NCBI GenBank assembly: GCA_001045525.1
Contig: LDWW01000018.1
Coordinates: forward strand, 17,798-81,797
Length of the DNA stretch: 64,000 bases
Source: Chitinispirillum alkaliphilum
Lineage (GTDB): Bacteria; Fibrobacterota; Chitinivibrionia; Chitinivibrionales; Chitinispirillaceae
Direction: 5' to 3'
The notes below the pieces were generated by a model, which was not told where the DNA came from, did no database searches, and worked only from the letters and a program-made list of their open reading frames with translations. Every line of letters starts with the position of its first letter. The stretch's first letter is position 1. Positions 54,026 through 61,444 of the stretch are shown here, piece by piece. The position numbers and the translations under genes are program-made.

Positions 54026-54919
54026 TCACAGGAAGCGGTTTTCTTTGAGCCATTTTTGTGCTATAAGTGCGCTGGCTTCCTTATCCTTGATTTCAAGCAT
54101 AATGTCCGGATCAAGCTTACACTTCTCAACTACGCCCATGAAACTGGCAAAGTCATTCAGGTCAATACTCCTGATGTGAGATCCACACCTTCCGCCGGGA
54201 AGCTGTGAACTGTAATCGATCATAGGAATACCATCTTCTTTTCCCCAGGTGGAAGCTGCACCTACGAGAGCATTTTCCATGGTAACTCCCCCTCCGTTGC
54301 ATAGATGGTGAAAACTGTCGAAGAGAACCGGCAGAGCAGTTTCTCTGTTTACAAACAGACAGTCATTGATATCAAAAAGCCTGTCATCATTCTCCACCAC
54401 CAGTCTTTTGCGCACATGTTTTGATAATGAATTTACTACATCAATGAAACGAATCAGGGCTGCGGGTTTATCCCCATACACCCCACCGAGATGAATCTGA
54501 ATTTTAGCATCAGGGGGAAGATTAAGAGAGTCAATGAATGCACAGTGATACTCAATCTCTGCAATACTTGAGTCGACGACATTTTTCTTTGTAGAATTCA
54601 GTACAACGAACTGGTCGGGATGCATTGAGATTCTCATCCCCCCAAACTTTATCAGATCACCTATATTCTCAAGCTGCTTCTCAAAAGAGCTTCTCCAATC
54701 GAAATTACAGCATGAGTGCGAAGCAAAAGGTACAATACCTGAGCCGATTCTGAAAAATTTCAGATTTTCTTTTATATTGAAATGCAGGATTTTCTCGAGG
54801 CAGTCAAGATTGTTTTGTACAGTTGTTTTCAGACGCTCCTCAGAGTAGGAAGCGAGCCTGAAAGTGGATGAAGAGCTGCACCCTACAGAATTATTTAAAC
54901 AGGGATAGCCGATTTTCAT
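54026..54919 (-). CDS. uvsE: UV damage endonuclease UvsE
   Basis: 297 residues from an ATG at 54919 that overlaps the upstream stop (ATGA); a start 45 bp earlier would run further into that gene. The TIM-barrel motifs are MKIGYPCLNNSVGC, FRIGSGIVPFASH, MRISMHPDQFVVLNS, IHLGGVYGDK, VVENDDRLFDI and LFDSFHHLCNGGG, with metal His/Asp/Glu throughout. UvsE/UVDE nicks 5' to UV photoproducts. Its coupling to an outer-membrane protein gene is unexpected. Confidence 0.92.
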   Translation of the reverse strand: MKIGYPCLNNSVGCSSSSTFRLASYSEERLKTTVQNNLDCLEKILHFNIKENLKFFRIGSGIVPFASHSCCNFDWRSSFEKQLENIGDLIKFGGMRISMHPDQFVVLNSTKKNVVDSSIAEIEYHCAFIDSLNLPPDAKIQIHLGGVYGDKPAALIRFIDVVNSLSKHVRKRLVVENDDRLFDINDCLFVNRETALPVLFDSFHHLCNGGGVTMENALVGAASTWGKEDGIPMIDYSSQLPGGRCGSHIRSIDLNDFASFMGVVEKCKLDPDIMLEIKDKEASALIAQKWLKENRFL

Positions 54920-55791
54920 AATCTGACAGTAAATCCAAGAGTTACAAAGAGTGTATTGAGCCAATTTTTTGTAAATCCATCGGATACTTCAGGATCATCC
55001 TCAACCGTGCCTTGGGCACCTCCCCCCAGGTATCTTAGATTGAGCCATACGGTTTTATCGGAAGAGACCATTACACCTCCTCTCAGGGAAGCGTCAAGAA
55101 TCGCCCCCGTAATATCCTGATCACTTAAGTTCAGGTATCTAATCGGGGCATAAACTCCATCAGCTTCTGCCCCGACCCAAAAACCAGCCCCCAGATAATG
55201 ATAGGCTCTTATCTTCACTGCCGGCACAAGCCCTACATCTCTGGATGCAAAAAACGGATCTCCCTGTGAGCCTCTGAATGTGATAGTGGCGTTTCGGATT
55301 TGAAGGGAAGCTCCGAGTGCAAATTGGCTTAGAGGCGTTTGAAGAAAGTCGTAAAGATAACTTACACGGTAGAAAGGGAAGTTGTAGAGTAGCTTAACAG
55401 AGCTGTTTTGGGCAAATTGTATTGTATCGACCAGCAGATCTTCATCGAGCCGCACGACAGTTTCTATGGTGAGGGGCTGATAGAGGAAAAGTAAGGTGTG
55501 ACGGTCTGAAATGTGCCAGTCAAGACTAAACCTTAGGGTTGGAAAGAGTACGTCCTGTCCCCCAGCCTGCCGGTAGTCAAACAAGGTACCCTCCTCACCA
55601 AACTGAATTCTGTGGCGAAGAACAGAAATAAATCCAGTTTCAATATGAGCGGAGATGTTTTTATAATCAGCGGTTTCGGTTGGCGCTGAGAGTGGTTGGG
55701 AAAAGGAGGTGTAAGGGGTAAAAATACAGAGAAAGAATATATAAACACCTGTATAAAACATGCCCTTTTTGCAAGCCAGCCTTTCTTTCAT
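54916..55791 (-). CDS. predicted outer-membrane protein upstream of uvsE
   Basis: 291 residues from the Met at 55791 (MKERLACKKGMF), preferred over an ATG at 55824 because it leads straight into the signal peptide (VYIFFLCIFTPYTSF, cleavage near SFSQ). The body has repeated amphipathic strands (LRFSLDWHISDRHTLLFLYQ, VGLVPAVKIRAYHYLGAG) and ends VTLGFTVRL, a barrel-like C-terminus. No family recognised. Its stop overlaps the uvsE start, so the two are translated as a pair. Confidence 0.7.
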   Translation of the reverse strand: MKERLACKKGMFYTGVYIFFLCIFTPYTSFSQPLSAPTETADYKNISAHIETGFISVLRHRIQFGEEGTLFDYRQAGGQDVLFPTLRFSLDWHISDRHTLLFLYQPLTIETVVRLDEDLLVDTIQFAQNSSVKLLYNFPFYRVSYLYDFLQTPLSQFALGASLQIRNATITFRGSQGDPFFASRDVGLVPAVKIRAYHYLGAGFWVGAEADGVYAPIRYLNLSDQDITGAILDASLRGGVMVSSDKTVWLNLRYLGGGAQGTVEDDPEVSDGFTKNWLNTLFVTLGFTVRL

Positions 55792-55824
55792 ACTGAATCT
55801 CCCATTTATAACAATGTTGATCAT

Positions 55825-56213
55825 AAGTATAAAGTGAGCAATACAAATGCCACTGAAATAATTTCATTTACCCATGAATTATTACTCCGGCAATTATATA
55901 TGCATAAGAGAGTGTTTGAGTTTCATTACTTTTTTTAAGAGTCCAGCGCTAAGAAGCGCTGTTTCAAAAAACAATTGGCCCCGGGAAAGAACCAGCGAAA
56001 GCGCTCATTCGCCAGTGATTGGGGCGGATTTGTACCCGATAGTTTTTTTTTAGGAGCTTACTGCCGTTCGCCCTGTAAAATAGATGGAGAAAATTTTTGT
56101 GCAAGTTTAATTGCCGGAGTAATAATTTGGAGATAAAATTCTCATATTGTACCAAAAAATTGTATATTAAAGCTTAACACGCACATATTAACATTCAATA
56201 AACAGGAGAACAC
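55825..56213. other. intergenic region with mobile element copy 1
   Basis: 390 bp between the outer-membrane protein gene and the PAAR gene. Nearly all of it is the MITE-like element at 55877-56127. The remaining 86 bp are AT-rich and hold the start of the island operon. Confidence 0.5.
55877..56127. mobile_element. MITE-like element, copy 1
   Basis: A 251-bp unit bounded by a perfect 20-bp inverted repeat (55877-55896 and 56108-56127; AATTATTACTCCGGCAATTA), with weaker symmetry extending about 10 bp inward. TA flanks both inner TTACTCC ends, in keeping with a TA target. It has no transposase and holds an internal CAGCGCT-AAGA-AGCGCTG hairpin (55944-55961). A second, longer copy lies at 60003-60310, on the other side of the toxin island, in the same orientation. 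Confidence 0.75.
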
Positions 56214-56672
56214 ATGGGCGTAACTGTAGGTGTAAACAATATGTCCGTGGTGCATAAAGGCAGTAATGGAAAAAGTATTGCATTTCCCGATGTCTGTATG
56301 ACTCCCGCCGGCACAGCTGTTATTCCAATCCCCTATCCCAATATCGCACAGTCCAGTGATACCGATAAGGGAAGCAAAAAGGTAAAATGTGATGGTAATC
56401 CGATTTGTCTGAAAGACTCAATTTTTAAAACCTCCACAGGTGATGAAGCAGGTTCCAACAAAGGAGTCGCGTCAGGCAAAACAAAAGGTAAAGCAGAGTT
56501 TGTTAATTACTCCATGAACGTGAAGGTTGAGGGTAAAAATGTTGCCAGAGCAATGGATATGATGCTCCATAACGATAAAAACACTCCCCCGGTGCCGCTG
56601 CTTCAACCGCCGATTATTGTTATCGCCATTGATGACAAACCCAAGTGTTTGTGTTGCGGGAAGGAGTTTTGA
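56214..56672 (+). CDS. PAAR-like (DUF4150) delivery protein
   Basis: 152 residues with the DUF4150 signature: FPDVCMTPAGTAVIPIPYPN near the start, then DTDKGSKKVKCDGNP, FKTSTGDEAGSNKGVASGK, KAEFVNYSMNVKVEGKNVAR and MMLHNDKN. PAAR-like proteins cap the spike of type VI (or related contractile) secretion systems and carry effectors. It ends in a Cys-rich KPKCLCCGKEF. An AGGAG site precedes the ATG. The AHH toxin gene starts 1 bp after its stop, so this is a spike-effector operon. No other secretion genes are in view. Confidence 0.92.
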   Translation: MGVTVGVNNMSVVHKGSNGKSIAFPDVCMTPAGTAVIPIPYPNIAQSSDTDKGSKKVKCDGNPICLKDSIFKTSTGDEAGSNKGVASGKTKGKAEFVNYSMNVKVEGKNVARAMDMMLHNDKNTPPVPLLQPPIIVIAIDDKPKCLCCGKEF

Positions 56673-56673
56673 T

Positions 56674-57426
56674 ATGACGGATGATTATAAAAAACGTAAA
56701 GCTAAATATGAAAAATTTGTCAAAACCTATAACGAGGCAAAAACTGCATTAAATAAAGCAAAAGAAAAAGAGTTTGAGCATGTTCTTACCATAGACACTA
56801 ACTATGGGAATTTCATAAGAAATGAAGATCACAGAGCAAACTGTTATTTTCATATAAAATCTGATACGAAACGGCAAGGTATTTACAACAAATGTTCAGA
56901 TGAATCTTACAAATTTAATTATGCACCATACACTGATGAAGCTTTAGGCAAAGTTGTTTACAATTACCTCTATCGCAGCAGACCGTGGGGAAATCAACAC
57001 CACCACATGTTATGCGTTGAGGTGTTCACTGAGGGTGAGAAGCGATTTGACAAAGAACAGATGGCACTGTTAAAAAAAGTACCTTACTCGGTTAATCGCG
57101 GGGAAAATATGATTATTCTCCCAGAAATGGAGAAACACTGTGCAGTACATAATTTGCCATGTCATAGTGGATCCCATACCAAGTACAATGACCTTGTATC
57201 GGGCAAGATGGAAGGGGTAAAAAGGGCTTTGGAAAAAATGAAAACAAAACCCTGTGATGGCGAAACCCTCCCAACCGACAAAGTATTAAATGAACTTACA
57301 AAACTTGAAAAAGCACAATGGGATTGGCATATTGCTAAAGGAAAAAACAGTACTAAGAGTGTAAGTGACCATGCAAAAGACGACCTTGAAGCAGAGAAAA
57401 ATAAAAAAGGGAGAAGTAAATCATGA
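56674..57426 (+). CDS. AHH-type HNH nuclease toxin
   Basis: 250 residues from the ATG at 56674, with AAGGAG 7 bp upstream (an earlier in-frame start inside the PAAR gene is less likely). After a charged helical N-terminus (about 1-95) comes an AHH/HNH-superfamily nuclease: WGNQHHHMLCVEVF, NRGENMIILP, HNLPCHSGSHTKYNDLVSGK. The His pair and the HxGxHxxYN core are the catalytic set of AHH nucleases found at the ends of polymorphic toxins. It has no trafficking domain of its own. It overlaps the immunity gene by 4 bp. Confidence 0.85.
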   Translation: MTDDYKKRKAKYEKFVKTYNEAKTALNKAKEKEFEHVLTIDTNYGNFIRNEDHRANCYFHIKSDTKRQGIYNKCSDESYKFNYAPYTDEALGKVVYNYLYRSRPWGNQHHHMLCVEVFTEGEKRFDKEQMALLKKVPYSVNRGENMIILPEMEKHCAVHNLPCHSGSHTKYNDLVSGKMEGVKRALEKMKTKPCDGETLPTDKVLNELTKLEKAQWDWHIAKGKNSTKSVSDHAKDDLEAEKNKKGRSKS

Positions 57427-58013
57427 ACAAAGATTACTGGGTTTGGATGTACTCAACAAACGAAGATACGGCAATTGTTACCCATCTTCCAGAGGGTTTT
57501 AGCTCAATGAAATGGAAGCTGTGTAAAGGTGTATCCTGCAAAGACTGGTTTCCTGAAAACCTCGTGTTAGAGTTAAACCCACAACGGGGGAAGATCATCA
57601 CCGATGCGATACACAACCTATTGGGTTTACACATTGTGAATGAAAAGTTGAAATCGATTCTTGAGACATCAAATGCAGAGTGGGAATTTTTTCCCGTGAT
57701 GATTAAAAATCACAAAGGGAAAATCATGAAAGAACCATACTACATTGCGAATCTTCTTGGAAAAATATTCTGTGTAGACAGAGAGAAATCTATCTGTGAA
57801 GAAGATAGCTTCGAAGAAGGCCAATTAGACCTTTATGACAAACTTGTTCTTGACCAATCCAAGATTCCAGAATCGGTGGATTTTTTCAGGCTCGGAGAAA
57901 CTCCCCGGGTGGTAATCGCTTCAGATTCAATTACAGACAAAATCATTGTAGACAATGGTTGTAAAGGTCCATTCTTCTCCCATTACGAAGACTGGGACGG
58001 GTTTGGGGTTTAA
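57423..58013 (+). CDS. immunity protein, Imm11/DUF1629-like, copy 1
   Basis: 196 residues. The core LHIVNEKLKSILETSNAEWE followed by FFPVMIKNHKGKIMKEPYYI matches the Imm11 (DUF1629) family of polymorphic-toxin immunity proteins. Overlap with the toxin stop (ATGA) and gene order make it the cognate antidote, presumably binding the nuclease in the cytosol. It ends in HYEDWDGFGV. A copy follows at 58561. Confidence 0.85.
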   Translation: MNKDYWVWMYSTNEDTAIVTHLPEGFSSMKWKLCKGVSCKDWFPENLVLELNPQRGKIITDAIHNLLGLHIVNEKLKSILETSNAEWEFFPVMIKNHKGKIMKEPYYIANLLGKIFCVDREKSICEEDSFEEGQLDLYDKLVLDQSKIPESVDFFRLGETPRVVIASDSITDKIIVDNGCKGPFFSHYEDWDGFGV

Positions 58014-58023
58014 ATGGGAAATT

Positions 58024-58561
58024 CAACAAATGTTCAGATGAATCTTACAAATTTAATTATGCACCATACACAGATAAAGCTTTAGGCAAAGTTGTTTACA
58101 ATTACCTCTATCGCAGCAGACCGTGGGGAAATCAACACCACCACATGTTATGCGTTGAGGTGTTCACTGAGGGTGAGAAGCGTTTTAACAAAGAACAGAT
58201 GGCACTGTTAAAAAAAGTACCTTACTCGGTTAATCGCGGGGAAAATATGATTATTCTCCCAGAAATGGAGAAACACTGTGCAGTGCATAATTTACCATGT
58301 CATAGTGGATCCCATACCAAGTACAATGACCTTGTATCGGGCAAGATGGATGGGGTAAAAGATGCTTTGGAAAAAATGAAAACAAAACCCTGTGATGGCG
58401 AAACCCTCCCAACCGACAACGTGTTAGCTCAACTTACAAAACTTGAGAATAAATTTTGGAAATGGCATGTTAATAAAGGAAAAAACAGTACTAAGAGTGT
58501 AAGTGACCATGCAAAAGACGACCTTGATGCAGAGAAAAATAAAAAAAGGAGAAATAAATAA
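58024..58561 (+). pseudogene. orphan toxin C-terminal module (start lost)
   Basis: In-frame copy of residues about 72-250 of the AHH toxin, including QHHHMLCVEVF and HSGSHTKYND, ending in a TAATG overlap with the second immunity gene. It lacks the N-terminal 70 residues and any ribosome site; the upstream ATGGGAAATTCA is out of frame. An internal ATG at 58145 could start a 138-residue fragment, but that would remove the first His pair. The catalytic residues are intact, so it is a typical orphan cassette that could replace the end of the full toxin by recombination. Confidence 0.82.
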
Positions 58562-59151
58562 TGAACAAAGATTACTGGGTTTGGATGTACGATACAAACG
58601 AAGATACGGCAATTGTTACCCATGATCCAGAGGGTTTTAGCTCAATGAGCTGGAAGCTGTGTAAAGGTGTATCCTGCAAAGACTGGTTTCCTGAAAACCT
58701 CGTGTTAGAGTTAAACCCACAACGGGGAAAGATCATCACCGATGCGATACACAATATCGTAGGCTTACACATTGTAAATGAAAAGTTGAAATCGATTCTT
58801 GAGACATCAAATGCAGAGTGGGAATTTTTCCCCGTGATGATTAAAAATCACAAAGGGAAAATAATGAAAGAACCATACTACATTGCGAATCTTCTTGGAA
58901 AAATATTCTGTGTAGACAGAGAGAAATCTATCTGTGAAGAAGATAGCTTCAAAGAAGGCCAATTAGACCTTTATGACAAACTTGTTCTTGACCAATCCAA
59001 GATTCCAGAATCGGTGGATTTTTTCAGGCTCGGAGAAACTCCGCGGGTGGTAATCGCTTCAGATTCAATTACAGACAAAATCAAAATAACAGAAGGGTGT
59101 ACAGGTCCTTATTACTGTCATTACGAAGACTGGGACGGGTTTGGGGTTTAA
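58561..59151 (+). CDS. immunity protein, Imm11/DUF1629-like, copy 2
   Basis: 196 residues, nearly identical to copy 1. Differences are clustered: around residues 11-29 (YDTNEDT, HDPEGFSSMSW), at NIVGLH, one Glu-to-Lys (SFKEG), and near the C-terminus (KITEGCTGPYYCHYED instead of IVDNGCKGPFFSHYED). This patchy pattern suggests adaptation to a different toxin tip. It starts on the last base of the orphan toxin stop. Confidence 0.85.
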   Translation: MNKDYWVWMYDTNEDTAIVTHDPEGFSSMSWKLCKGVSCKDWFPENLVLELNPQRGKIITDAIHNIVGLHIVNEKLKSILETSNAEWEFFPVMIKNHKGKIMKEPYYIANLLGKIFCVDREKSICEEDSFKEGQLDLYDKLVLDQSKIPESVDFFRLGETPRVVIASDSITDKIKITEGCTGPYYCHYEDWDGFGV

Positions 59152-59916
59152 ATGGGAAATTCAATAATCTCTTATTCAGTGTTAATAAGCAACTACTCTT
59201 ATCGTGAAGAGCTCTTTCAAAAACGTTCTCAACACACGTACGACGATGAGGCAGATTACCTGAAAACGCTTCAAAAACTGACGTTGGACTCTTACCGTTG
59301 TGGAATAGCACAACTGTTCTATCATGGAGATGTCGCCAGGCTCCAGGAACAGTTTAAAAAAGCAGGAGAGTATCGCCAAAAGCTCGATACCCTTGTTGCA
59401 GATAAACCACCGCAACTCCGCTGGTATTCACTAACAAGTCAGTTCCTTCCGCTTCTGGCCGTCTTTTGTACTGAGGGTATTTCTGCAGTGCAAAAACTTG
59501 GGCTTACTCAGTTTCCTTATCTACCAAACTATGAGTACGAGGAGGATTTTACCATTGGAAAATTCTTCTATACAGTACTTAATGATGGTGGAATTGTTTC
59601 TGAGTCTTTTGCAGAAACTCTTTTGGAAGAACTCAAGGAGCTCGATGAACAGGACACCACTCGCTATGCACTCATACTGGCATTAAAAGAGAGAGAATCT
59701 GCGGAATTTGACGCTGCAATGAAAACACTGCTTCAGGAACATGCAGATTTTTTCAGTGCAATGGAAGGAACAATGTCCTGCGATAAGGAAGCATACTCAA
59801 CCGAACGAATGCTCTCCATTGAAGGATGGGCATGGATTAAAATTGCTCGTTTGAACGGATTAGATGTTTCTTCAGACTATTTTGCAATCCCACAACTCAT
59901 CAGGCATCTGGTATAA
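59152..59916 (+). CDS. Imm49-like immunity protein
   Basis: 254 residues, all-helical. The segment STERMLSIEGWAWIKIARLN near residue 220 and FYHGDVARLQEQFKKAGEYR near 55 match the Imm49 family of immunity proteins. Its cognate toxin is not present; it is probably an orphan immunity gene kept against toxins of other strains, or the next toxin was lost. It starts directly at the immunity-2 stop (TAA ATG). Confidence 0.75.
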   Translation: MGNSIISYSVLISNYSYREELFQKRSQHTYDDEADYLKTLQKLTLDSYRCGIAQLFYHGDVARLQEQFKKAGEYRQKLDTLVADKPPQLRWYSLTSQFLPLLAVFCTEGISAVQKLGLTQFPYLPNYEYEEDFTIGKFFYTVLNDGGIVSESFAETLLEELKELDEQDTTRYALILALKERESAEFDAAMKTLLQEHADFFSAMEGTMSCDKEAYSTERMLSIEGWAWIKIARLNGLDVSSDYFAIPQLIRHLV

Positions 59917-59918
59917 TT

Positions 59919-59984
59919 ATGAGCATTGCAACTACCGCCTTTGGATTGGTATCCTCTGTTGCTCATATTGGAGATTACAATTAA
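59919..59984 (+). pseudogene. 21-residue ORF, possible gene remnant
   Basis: ATG at 59919 directly after the Imm49 stop, then 21 codons (MSIATTAFGLVSSVAHIGDY, then Asn) to TAA. The tight spacing looks like a next gene in the operon whose body was lost when the mobile element inserted or recombined. Too short to identify. Confidence 0.4.
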
Positions 59985-60002
59985 TAATATATAAACATTA
60001 GG

Positions 60003-60310
60003 TTATTACTTCGACAAATAAAACTGCATAAGAGAGTGTTTGAGTTTCATTACTTTTTTTAGAGTCCAGCGCTAAGAAGCGCTGTTTCAAAAAACAATTG
60101 GGGCCTTCAGCCCCAAACCCCGACCTACTTTCTTTCCAAGGCCAAAGAAAGTAGGCAAAGAACGCCTTGGGAGCCCCACACTGGCTCCAATATTCGCCAG
60201 TGATTGGGGGGCGGATTTGTACCCGATAGTTTTTTTTAGGAGCTTACTGCCGTTTGCCCTGTGAAATAGATGGAGAAAATTTTTATGCAAGTTTAATTGC
60301 CGGAGTAATA
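60003..60310. mobile_element. MITE-like element, copy 2, with extra insert
   Basis: 308 bp. Both flanks match copy 1 closely (GCATAAGAGAGTG... CAGCGCT hairpin at 60067-60084 ...TTAATTGCCGGAGTAATA). The ends form an imperfect inverted repeat (TTACTTCGACAA versus TTACTCCGGCAA), and TA flanks the TTACT ends. The centre has sequence absent in copy 1 that carries further hairpins (GGGGC/GCCCC at 60100-60114 and a 12-bp stem at 60124-60155). Confidence 0.72.
60124..60155. repeat. REP-like palindrome in mobile element copy 2
   Basis: CCTACTTTCTTT-CCAAGGCC-AAAGAAAGTAGG, a perfect 12-bp stem. Similar ACTTTCTTT...AAAGAAAGT palindromes are known as dispersed extragenic repeats in proteobacteria, so this block may come from another source than the rest of the element. 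Confidence 0.6.
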
Positions 60311-60323
60311 GTATGTAATTAAA

Positions 60324-61400
60324 TCAGGTATGAGTACCGAAGATTTTTAGGTTTTCATGAGGATGTGAAACGATCAGCCGTCTTTTCAGGCGATTGGCAG
60401 AATTTCGCCCGAATACCGCCGCAAACTCTCTCAGTTTTGTAGCAATAACTTCCTCTTTTGCATGATTTTTTCCCTTAAATATCGCCAGCTCTGTTCTTTT
60501 TTTGGCAAACAGGTGGAGCTTGTCATAAATGTAGGCCTTTGCCAGATGAATTATGGTAACCTCTGGTGATTTAGCTGACCAATGGCCTAAAAATTCCAAA
60601 GCCTCATCAAAACGGCAAAGAGTGCAAAGGTGGTATGCTCTGATTATGGCTTCTGTTCGATTCAGATTTTTTTCCATTCTCAACAATCTTGTTCTGAGAA
60701 AGTCAACGGATGCATTACTGGATGTTTCATAAAGGTGAATCAAACGGTGAAGCCCCTGGATATTGGAAGGATCTCTTTGGAGCAGATTTTTCAGACAATT
60801 CTCATAAGAGCACATGTCCTGATTTTTTTCATACAGATCAGCCAACATAAGGTGAGAGTAATAGTTGCCCGGAGCGACATTGATTTCCTGCTCAAGACAG
60901 CGTATAGCCATTTCAGTATTACCTACACTCATATACGATGCAGCGAGACTGTGATAGGGAGATGCAAACTGGTCATCTACAATTATAGAGCGCTTAAACC
61001 AGAGTATACTCTCCTCAAACCTCCCTGCGTACTGAAAAATCTGCCCGGTTAACAGATAGATCTGGGCCAGATCCCTGCTGATTTCCTCACTCTTATTTCT
61101 GAGCGATTCAAAAAATGTTGCAAGCTTATGCAGCTCGTCAACCCCATTCTCCACATTACCATGCTCACACTGATAATAAAGCAGATCCTCTATCTCTTCG
61201 GCCAAATCCTCATAGGAGCACTTCTGTTCAATGACTCTTCCGATGAGCTCTGAGAGTAAAGCGAGAGGCTCTGCAGCTCTCCCTCTGAAGAGCGAAATAT
61301 TCCCCCCTTCTTTTCTGATCTTCTCCCTATCGTCGCAGCAATTCATAAGGCACCCTTGTGTCTTGTAATCAAACGTGCAGACCATCTTACAGATACTCAC
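60324..61400 (-). CDS. TPR-repeat protein
   Basis: 358 residues with several tetratricopeptide units: LAQIYLLTGQIFQYAGRFEE, ILWFKRSIIVDDQFASPYHS, LAASYMSVGNTEMAIRCLEQ and YYSHLMLADLYEKNQDMCSY. The N-terminal part holds several Cys (CKMVCTFD, MNCCDD); no signal peptide. A later Met (MNCCDD, residue 19) may be the true start. TPR proteins scaffold protein contacts; the partner is unknown. 44 bp downstream of the secreted-protein gene on the same strand. Confidence 0.8.
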   Translation of the reverse strand: MSICKMVCTFDYKTQGCLMNCCDDREKIRKEGGNISLFRGRAAEPLALLSELIGRVIEQKCSYEDLAEEIEDLLYYQCEHGNVENGVDELHKLATFFESLRNKSEEISRDLAQIYLLTGQIFQYAGRFEESILWFKRSIIVDDQFASPYHSLAASYMSVGNTEMAIRCLEQEINVAPGNYYSHLMLADLYEKNQDMCSYENCLKNLLQRDPSNIQGLHRLIHLYETSSNASVDFLRTRLLRMEKNLNRTEAIIRAYHLCTLCRFDEALEFLGHWSAKSPEVTIIHLAKAYIYDKLHLFAKKRTELAIFKGKNHAKEEVIATKLREFAAVFGRNSANRLKRRLIVSHPHENLKIFGTHT

Positions 61401-61444
61401 ATTTTACCGTTTAAACCCGGGCAGATCAACCAAATCATCGTATC

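Larger units (their letters stand above)
56886..59161 (+). repeat. 1138-bp tandem duplication of toxin C-terminus plus immunity gene
   Basis: Unit 1 is about 56886-58023 and unit 2 about 58024-59161; homologous points are exactly 1138 bp apart (immunity starts 57423 and 58561). The unit begins at CAACAAATGTTCAG inside the toxin and ends after ATGGGAAATTCA, the first codons of the Imm49 gene, so those codons occur twice (58014 and 59152). The join shares a CAA microhomology. Confidence 0.92.
59917..60323. other. intergenic region with mobile element copy 2
   Basis: About 400 bp: an 86-bp head with a stub ORF, the 60003-60310 element, and a few bases up to the TPR gene end. A minus-strand ORF across the element is an artefact of the repeat. 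Confidence 0.5.

Noticed and set aside
58014..58085. Short ORF beginning ATGGGAAATTCA as a real gene
   Set aside because: It is the duplicated start of the Imm49 gene fused out of frame to toxin sequence and stops after 23 codons.
60087..60290. Minus-strand ORF in mobile element copy 2 (a similar one lies in copy 1)
   Set aside because: It spans inverted repeats and hairpins and has no protein features.
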